The notes below the pieces were generated by a model. It was not told where the DNA came from. It was given only the letters and a program-made list of their open reading frames with translations, and did not search any database. From positions 1 through 64,000 of the forward strand of contig JAMOBJ010000016.1 in the NCBI GenBank assembly GCA_039908095.1: 64,000 nt of DNA. Direction: 5' to 3'. Shown here one piece after another: positions 59,598-64,000 of the stretch (the stretch's first letter is position 1; each line of letters starts with the position of its first letter). Source of the DNA: Nitrospirae bacterium YQR-1 (GTDB taxonomy: Bacteria > Nitrospirota > Thermodesulfovibrionia > Thermodesulfovibrionales > Magnetobacteriaceae). A program made the translations under genes and the position numbers.

Positions 59598-59728
59598 TTT
59601 ACCCCCGGCTTAGTTACGTTATCTGCGGTATCCCTAAGTGTCGGAGGCCCTTTTTTCCCGCAGGAAAGAATTAACGTAAACATCGTTAGTGAAGCCATTA
59701 TTATAATAAGTGCTCGTTTTATCATCAT
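59594..59728 (-). CDS. Small LptM-like outer-membrane lipoprotein
   Basis: A 44-residue frame between argH and gmhA: a short basic N-terminus, hydrophobic segment and lipobox (LILSC, Cys23) followed by GKKGPP. The CGxKGP start of the mature part is typical of LptM/YifL-type small lipoproteins, which assist LptD maturation. It starts at ATG 59728 (or 59725), directly after the argH stop (TAG-ATG), with GGAAG within the end of argH. It ends overlapping the gmhA start. Similar small lipoproteins often sit beside argH or lysA. Confidence 0.8.
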   Translation of the reverse strand: MMIKRALIIIMASLTMFTLILSCGKKGPPTLRDTADNVTKPGVK

Positions 59729-61132
59729 CTATTTCTTCCTTTTCAGGCTCTTCCCCTTAGTTTTCAGCAATTCCTTAAACCTTACAATTTGCCTTTGTAC
59801 CTCAGCAGTGGAAGTACCCCCATATGAGTTCTTATTATTGACGGCGGCCAGTAACTCCAGACACTCATAAACATCCTCTTCTATATTATTGGAAAATGAC
59901 TTAAAAACGTCAAGAGTGATTTTTTCCATGGTTTTGCTGTTTTCTATGCAGTATTTTACAATATTACCGGTAATTTCATGCGCCTCTCTGAAAGGTACTC
60001 CCTTTCTCACTAAATATTCAGCCAAATCGGTGGCAAGGGAAAACCCTGAGTCCGCAGTTTCGTGAAGTCTGTCTGAGTTAAATTTTATATGGTGAAACAT
60101 TTCATTAATTATCTGAAGTGACGCTGCTGTGGTGTCACAGGCGTCAAAGAGCGAAATCTTATCCTCCTGCATGTCACGGTTATATGTAAGTGGGAGCGCC
60201 TTCATTACGGTTAGTATTGCCATAAGGGAGCCATAGAGACGCCCTGTCTTACCACGAATCAACTCAGCCACATCAGGATTCTTTTTCTGCGGCATTATGC
60301 TTGAGCCCGTGGTGTAGGCATCTGATATCTCTATGAAGGAAAACTCCTTAGAGTTCCATAAAATCAGCTCCTCCGCCATACGGCTTAAGTGCATCATTAT
60401 GATGCAGCAGTGTGAAATAAACTCAATCACAAAGTCCCTGTCTGATACTGCATCCATGCTATTTTCTGAAATACGGGCAAAATTCAACTCCCTTGCCACA
60501 GAGGCTCTGTCAATATTTAAAGTTGTCCCCGACATGGCACAAGCGCCCAGAGGCAACGTGTTGATACGTTTCAGGCAATCGCTTAATCTCTCCTTATCAC
60601 GCTGAAACATCTCCGCATAAGCCATCAGATGGTGCGCAAGCAAGACAGGCTGCGCCCGCTGGAGATGCGTGTAGCCGGGCATTATAATGCTTAGATGTTT
60701 CTCTGAAATATCCACCAGCGTGTGTTGAAAGTTTACGATTCTTGAAATAATTGTTTGAACCTCATCTCTGAGATAAAGCCTCAGGTCAAGGGCAACCTGA
60801 TCGTTGCGGGAGCGGGCGGTGTGGAGCTTCCTGCCGGAGCCTGGGTACATATCCGTAAGGGCACTCTCTATATTCATGTGGATGTCCTCAAGTTCAACTT
60901 TAAAATTAAACTTGCCGGCTGCTATCTGTTTTGCTATTTTTCTTAATCCGGTGACAATCTCCCTTGCTTGCCGTTGAGTTATGATACCCTGCTTGGCAAG
61001 CATTTTTGCATGTGCCGTGCTTCCCGTTATGTCGTAAGGCCAAAGGCGTTTGTCAAAAGATATAGATTCTGTAAAAGTCTCCACGCTTTTTGCCACACCT
61101 TCCGTAAACCTGCCGCCCCACAATTTTTTCAT
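59729..61132 (-). CDS. argH: Argininosuccinate lyase
   Basis: Last step of arginine synthesis: argininosuccinate to arginine and fumarate. The 467-residue fumarase/aspartase superfamily protein begins KKLWGGRFTEG, with HTARSRNDQVALD, MPGYTHLQRAQPV and the signature GSSIMPQKKNPD. ATG start. It is transcribed towards the LptM-like gene, gmhA and ruvC, a four-gene minus-strand run with touching ends. Confidence 0.97.
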   Translation of the reverse strand: MKKLWGGRFTEGVAKSVETFTESISFDKRLWPYDITGSTAHAKMLAKQGIITQRQAREIVTGLRKIAKQIAAGKFNFKVELEDIHMNIESALTDMYPGSGRKLHTARSRNDQVALDLRLYLRDEVQTIISRIVNFQHTLVDISEKHLSIIMPGYTHLQRAQPVLLAHHLMAYAEMFQRDKERLSDCLKRINTLPLGACAMSGTTLNIDRASVARELNFARISENSMDAVSDRDFVIEFISHCCIIMMHLSRMAEELILWNSKEFSFIEISDAYTTGSSIMPQKKNPDVAELIRGKTGRLYGSLMAILTVMKALPLTYNRDMQEDKISLFDACDTTAASLQIINEMFHHIKFNSDRLHETADSGFSLATDLAEYLVRKGVPFREAHEITGNIVKYCIENSKTMEKITLDVFKSFSNNIEEDVYECLELLAAVNNKNSYGGTSTAEVQRQIVRFKELLKTKGKSLKRKK

Positions 61133-61271
61133 ACGGGGAATGATATACTTTTAATTGTATTGTGGTCAATATGTATAAATCTTTTCAGCTCCAGTTACCA
61201 AGCAGAGAATTATCCAACCAAAATAAATAACCTTATTCATGATTTTATAATGGATTTAGATGGTATAAAAA

Positions 61272-62165
61272 TTATGTATAGCTTAAGCTAAAGACGGGAT
61301 ATGCGGACTCTTCAACCTGTTCGGTTACAACTTCCCAACAATCATGAGAGGAAAGCAGCGTACTGAGAAACTTTATATTCGACGTGTGTCCGGACTTATC
61401 CGCTACGATATGCCCCAATATGGGAAAACCGGAAAGGGCAAAGTCGCCTATACTGTCAAGTATTTTATGTCTTACACATTCGTTTGCAAATCTCAGCCCT
61501 GTCTCATTAATAACATCACTGTCGCTGAATATCACAGCATTTTGTAGCGACACACCCTTTGCAAGACCGTGCAGGCGGAAATACTCCTCATCCTTTAAAA
61601 ACCCAAAAGTCCTTGCCGGAGCTATGTCCCTTATAAAGGTGTCCTCATTAAGATCAAGAGAAAAAAACTGCTCGCCCAGAAAATGATTGGGGAAAAACAA
61701 TCTGAATGATATCTTCCTGCCGTCATAAGGATAGACGGTAACTGAGGAGTTTCTGTCTTCAAATACAACCGGTTTTAGTATCTTGATATACGGCATTTTC
61801 TTTTTTTGTTTTTTAATACCGGCATTCGTCAGAAGGTTTACAAGCTCAATTGCGCTTCCATCTAAAATCGGGATTTCAGGACCCTCGACCTCTATTGTTA
61901 CATTATCAATTGAAAGAGCGGAAAGGACGGCCAGAATATGCTCAACTGTCCTGATCTGTGCTCTTTCGTTACCTATGGTAGTGGCAAATACCGTATCAGT
62001 CACCGTCCCTAAGTTTGCAAAAAAAGAAGCGTTTTTACAAGGCCGGTGAAAAACTATTCCATGGTCTTCGGAGGCCGGATACACACTTGCCCTGCAATAA
62101 ACACCTGTGTGCAACCCCACACCCTCAAATGCCACTTCTCTCTTTATCGTTCTCTGATATCTCAT
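61272..62165 (-). CDS. lpxC: UDP-3-O-acyl-N-acetylglucosamine deacetylase
   Basis: Committed step of lipid A synthesis; zinc amidase. About 297 residues: RYQRTIKREVAFEGVGLHTG, TVEHILAVLSAL (first zinc His), CVRHKILDSIGDFALSG (zinc His and Asp) and the GHIVADKSGH tail. ATG 62165 has AGG four-five bases upstream; an earlier in-frame start at 62198 would add 11 unusual residues. The gene shows the organism has lipid A. Confidence 0.95.
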   Translation of the reverse strand: MRYQRTIKREVAFEGVGLHTGVYCRASVYPASEDHGIVFHRPCKNASFFANLGTVTDTVFATTIGNERAQIRTVEHILAVLSALSIDNVTIEVEGPEIPILDGSAIELVNLLTNAGIKKQKKKMPYIKILKPVVFEDRNSSVTVYPYDGRKISFRLFFPNHFLGEQFFSLDLNEDTFIRDIAPARTFGFLKDEEYFRLHGLAKGVSLQNAVIFSDSDVINETGLRFANECVRHKILDSIGDFALSGFPILGHIVADKSGHTSNIKFLSTLLSSHDCWEVVTEQVEESAYPVFSLSYT

Positions 62166-62198
62166 AAACCTGTATAGATTATGCAAATTATATGCCAC

Positions 62199-62543
62199 AA
62201 CAAAAACCCTTTAAAAACGTCATTCTTTTACTAAAACATGTATAAAAAACAGGATTATTGTGTTACAAACGACACAATCTGTCAATTCTATAATCTCTGA
62301 CACCTAATACCCCAAGTTGCATTCAATCGTCTAACTTTGAGACACCTCCGCCGCAGCCACGGCCGGGTAGTGCGATTATATCATAAAAGCCGCAGCAGGA
62401 AACTATACCGTTAAAAAACGCAGTCCGGCAAAACCAAAATATCCTGAGCAACCCCCTTTCTAATGATGACCGTTTTATGTTAGAATGCCAAACAGTGGGG
62501 TTTACCATGAAAAAACATAATACTTTAGGAAAAGAGGTGTTTT
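62199..62543. other. Intergenic stretch between lpxC and malQ
   Basis: 345 bp, divergent promoters expected. It contains an ATACCCCAAGTTGCATTCAATCG fragment (62306-62330) of the dispersed repeat. A 31-codon frame from 62508 (ATGAAAAAACAT..) overlaps the malQ start in another frame and is not supported. Confidence 0.5.
62306..62336. repeat. Remnant end of the ATACCAAG repeat
   Basis: ATACCCCAAGTTGCATTC followed by AATCGTCTAACTTTG matches one end of copy A (CATTCAATCGTCTAA) with an inserted CC. No core or opposite end was found. Confidence 0.5.
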
Positions 62544-64000
62544 ATGAAATTTGGAAAAATAACGAGGTTTCTAACTGGAGTAGCTATCCCTGTTTTTTCC
62601 ATTAAAACGGAGGACAACTGCGGCATCGGAGATTTTATTGACTTAATAAAGTTTGCACAGTGGTGCAAAAGGGCCAATATTGACGTTATTCAGATACTTC
62701 CGGTTAACGACACCGGTATGGACTCATCCCCTTATAATGCTCTCAGTGCTTTTGCTCTCCATCCGATATACATAAAACTGGATGCGCTTACAGAGAGCGG
62801 CCTGAAATGGCTGGACAGTTTCACCTCTGAAATCACTGAGGCTAAGGAGCGTCTGAATGCCCTGCCACGGGTTGATTACATGGAAGTACGTTCATTTAAA
62901 GAGGCTATGCTAAGAAAAATCTACACCCATAACGAAAAACAAATAAAAAGCTCAAAAGCCCTCACGCAGTGGATATCGGAAAACCCCTGGGTAAAGCCCT
63001 ATGCTGTTTACCGTGCAATTAAGGACACTTACGAATTCGATACATGGCTTAACTGGGAAATAATGAGAGACCCCACAGAGGCGGATTTAAATAAGTACTG
63101 GAATGAACATGAAACGGATGTGATGTTTTTTGCCTGGGTACAGCTTGAATTGGAAAAGCAGCTTATCAAGGCGGCAAAGAGCATCGAAGATATGGGATTG
63201 AGACTAAAGGGAGATATCCCTATCTTGATAAACGAGGACAGCGCGGATGTTTGGTACGAAAGGCGGCTGTTTGATTTAAGCGGAAGAGCCGGGGCGCCGC
63301 CGGATATGTTTTCAGACATTGGTCAAAACTGGGGCTTCCCGTGCTACAACTGGGATGCGTTGAAGAAAGAAGACTACAGCTTCTGGCGTGCAAGACTCAG
63401 GCAGGCCGCCAAATTTTACCATGCCTACCGTATAGACCATGTCCTTGGATTTTTCCGTATATGGAAAATTCCGGCCACTGAGGCCACAGGAAGGCTTGGT
63501 TACTTCGACCCATGTGCCGAAATATCCATAAATGACATCAAGAACACCGGGTTTTCCGATTTTCAGGTACACTCATTCGCTAACCCTGTCTTTACAAAAT
63601 CATACCTCAGAAGTTACTTTGGAAACTCATCGGAGTACGTTATAAATTCCTATTTTAAAGAGGACAATGAAGGGAATTTTGTTTTTAACTCCGCTGTAAA
63701 CGGCGAGAAGGCAATTATAGCCCTCAAGGAGGGCGATGACATTAAAAATAAACTCCTTGATCTGTACCGTGACCGCCTGTTGGTTCAACCCAAAGCCGGT
63801 GTGGATGCGTATCAGCCCTCGTGGTTTTACTACAGAAGCAGGGCATTTCACAATATGGACGACGGGCAGCGCTACAGGGTGCGTGAGCTAATTGACAGGA
63901 CTACCGCCAAAAATGAAGAGATATGGGCTGAAAACGCCGCGACACTTCTGACCATGATGTGCGAGACCACAGACATGCTTGTCTGTGCAGAGGATCTGGG
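62544..64000 (+). CDS. malQ: 4-alpha-glucanotransferase, partial (runs off the right edge)
   Basis: Disproportionating enzyme of glycogen/maltodextrin metabolism (GH77). The first 485 codons are present: FLTGVAIPVFSIKTEDNCGIGDF, IQILPVNDTG, SSPYNALSAFALHPIYI, GDIPILINEDSADVW, FYHAYRIDHVLGFFRIW (catalytic Asp) and later LVCAEDLG. ATG start with GAGGTG six bases upstream. The rest lies outside the window. Confidence 0.9.
   Translation, partial: MKFGKITRFLTGVAIPVFSIKTEDNCGIGDFIDLIKFAQWCKRANIDVIQILPVNDTGMDSSPYNALSAFALHPIYIKLDALTESGLKWLDSFTSEITEAKERLNALPRVDYMEVRSFKEAMLRKIYTHNEKQIKSSKALTQWISENPWVKPYAVYRAIKDTYEFDTWLNWEIMRDPTEADLNKYWNEHETDVMFFAWVQLELEKQLIKAAKSIEDMGLRLKGDIPILINEDSADVWYERRLFDLSGRAGAPPDMFSDIGQNWGFPCYNWDALKKEDYSFWRARLRQAAKFYHAYRIDHVLGFFRIWKIPATEATGRLGYFDPCAEISINDIKNTGFSDFQVHSFANPVFTKSYLRSYFGNSSEYVINSYFKEDNEGNFVFNSAVNGEKAIIALKEGDDIKNKLLDLYRDRLLVQPKAGVDAYQPSWFYYRSRAFHNMDDGQRYRVRELIDRTTAKNEEIWAENAATLLTMMCETTDMLVCAEDL

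Noticed and set aside
62508..62605. Small frame MKKHNTLGK.. upstream of malQ
   Set aside because: It overlaps the malQ start in another frame and stops soon after; malQ has the clear ribosome site and family match.

Overview
The window looks like one contig from a Gram-negative bacterium with a lipid-A type outer membrane (LpxC, MlaA, GmhA, glycosyltransferase family 9 and LptM-like lipoproteins). LL-diaminopimelate aminotransferase, a GAF-PilB type ATPase, a DsrE/TusA-type sulfur-carrier operon, a VorB-type 2-oxoacid:ferredoxin oxidoreductase subunit, B12-radical SAM enzymes and a probable selenoprotein point to an anaerobic or microaerophilic sulfur-linked lineage. I favour Nitrospirota (Thermodesulfovibrionia or magnetotactic relatives), but this is inference from gene content.

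Layout. 1-6 kb: cation diffusion facilitator, then dapL, mnmA and a PilB/GspE-like ATPase on the minus strand. 6-12 kb: tRNA-Cys, rpsO-pnp, an M16 peptidase and an MscS channel with a cyclic-nucleotide-binding domain. 12-24 kb: Uma2-family gene 1, an AAA+ sigma-54 regulator with altered catalytic residues, AI-2E family permease, macro-domain protein, MazG-like pyrophosphohydrolase, RecD2, TerC, TruA, HicB-like protein, a two-component pair, MlaA and a TPR protein. 24-33 kb: a minus-strand run glyQ-glyS-radical SAM-B12/radical SAM-glycosyltransferase-acyltransferase. 32-40 kb: AbrB/PIN toxin-antitoxin pair, lone VorB, Uma2 gene 2, a pyruvyltransferase-GT9 fusion, a cNMP-binding protein, an EcsC-like protein and a lone receiver. 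40-54 kb: a hybrid kinase, then two copies of a dynamin-like GTPase plus coiled-coil partner module in opposite orientation, around a cyclase-like protein, two GT-C membrane proteins and tRNA-Leu. 54-64 kb: a UGA-containing PRXL2/SelU-like selenoprotein overlapping the second dynamin gene, a CrtI-like oxidoreductase, a TusB/DsrE/TusC/TusA operon, a TIGR02757 protein, ruvC-gmhA-lptM-like-argH, lpxC and the start of malQ.

The most interesting items are (1) the in-frame UGA with a SECIS-like hairpin at 53994-54031; (2) the duplicated dynamin/coiled-coil two-gene module with swapped gene order, its second copy translationally coupled to the selenoprotein; (3) a dispersed 125-176 bp repeat with ATACCAAG ends whose internal hairpins show compensatory base changes and which forms ends of neighbouring genes; (4) a shared promoter layout that places transcription starts on the ATG of two Uma2 genes and an AI-2E gene; and (5) genes that seem to need AUA or AUU starts. 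No CRISPR array, prophage, complete insertion sequence or rRNA was seen.
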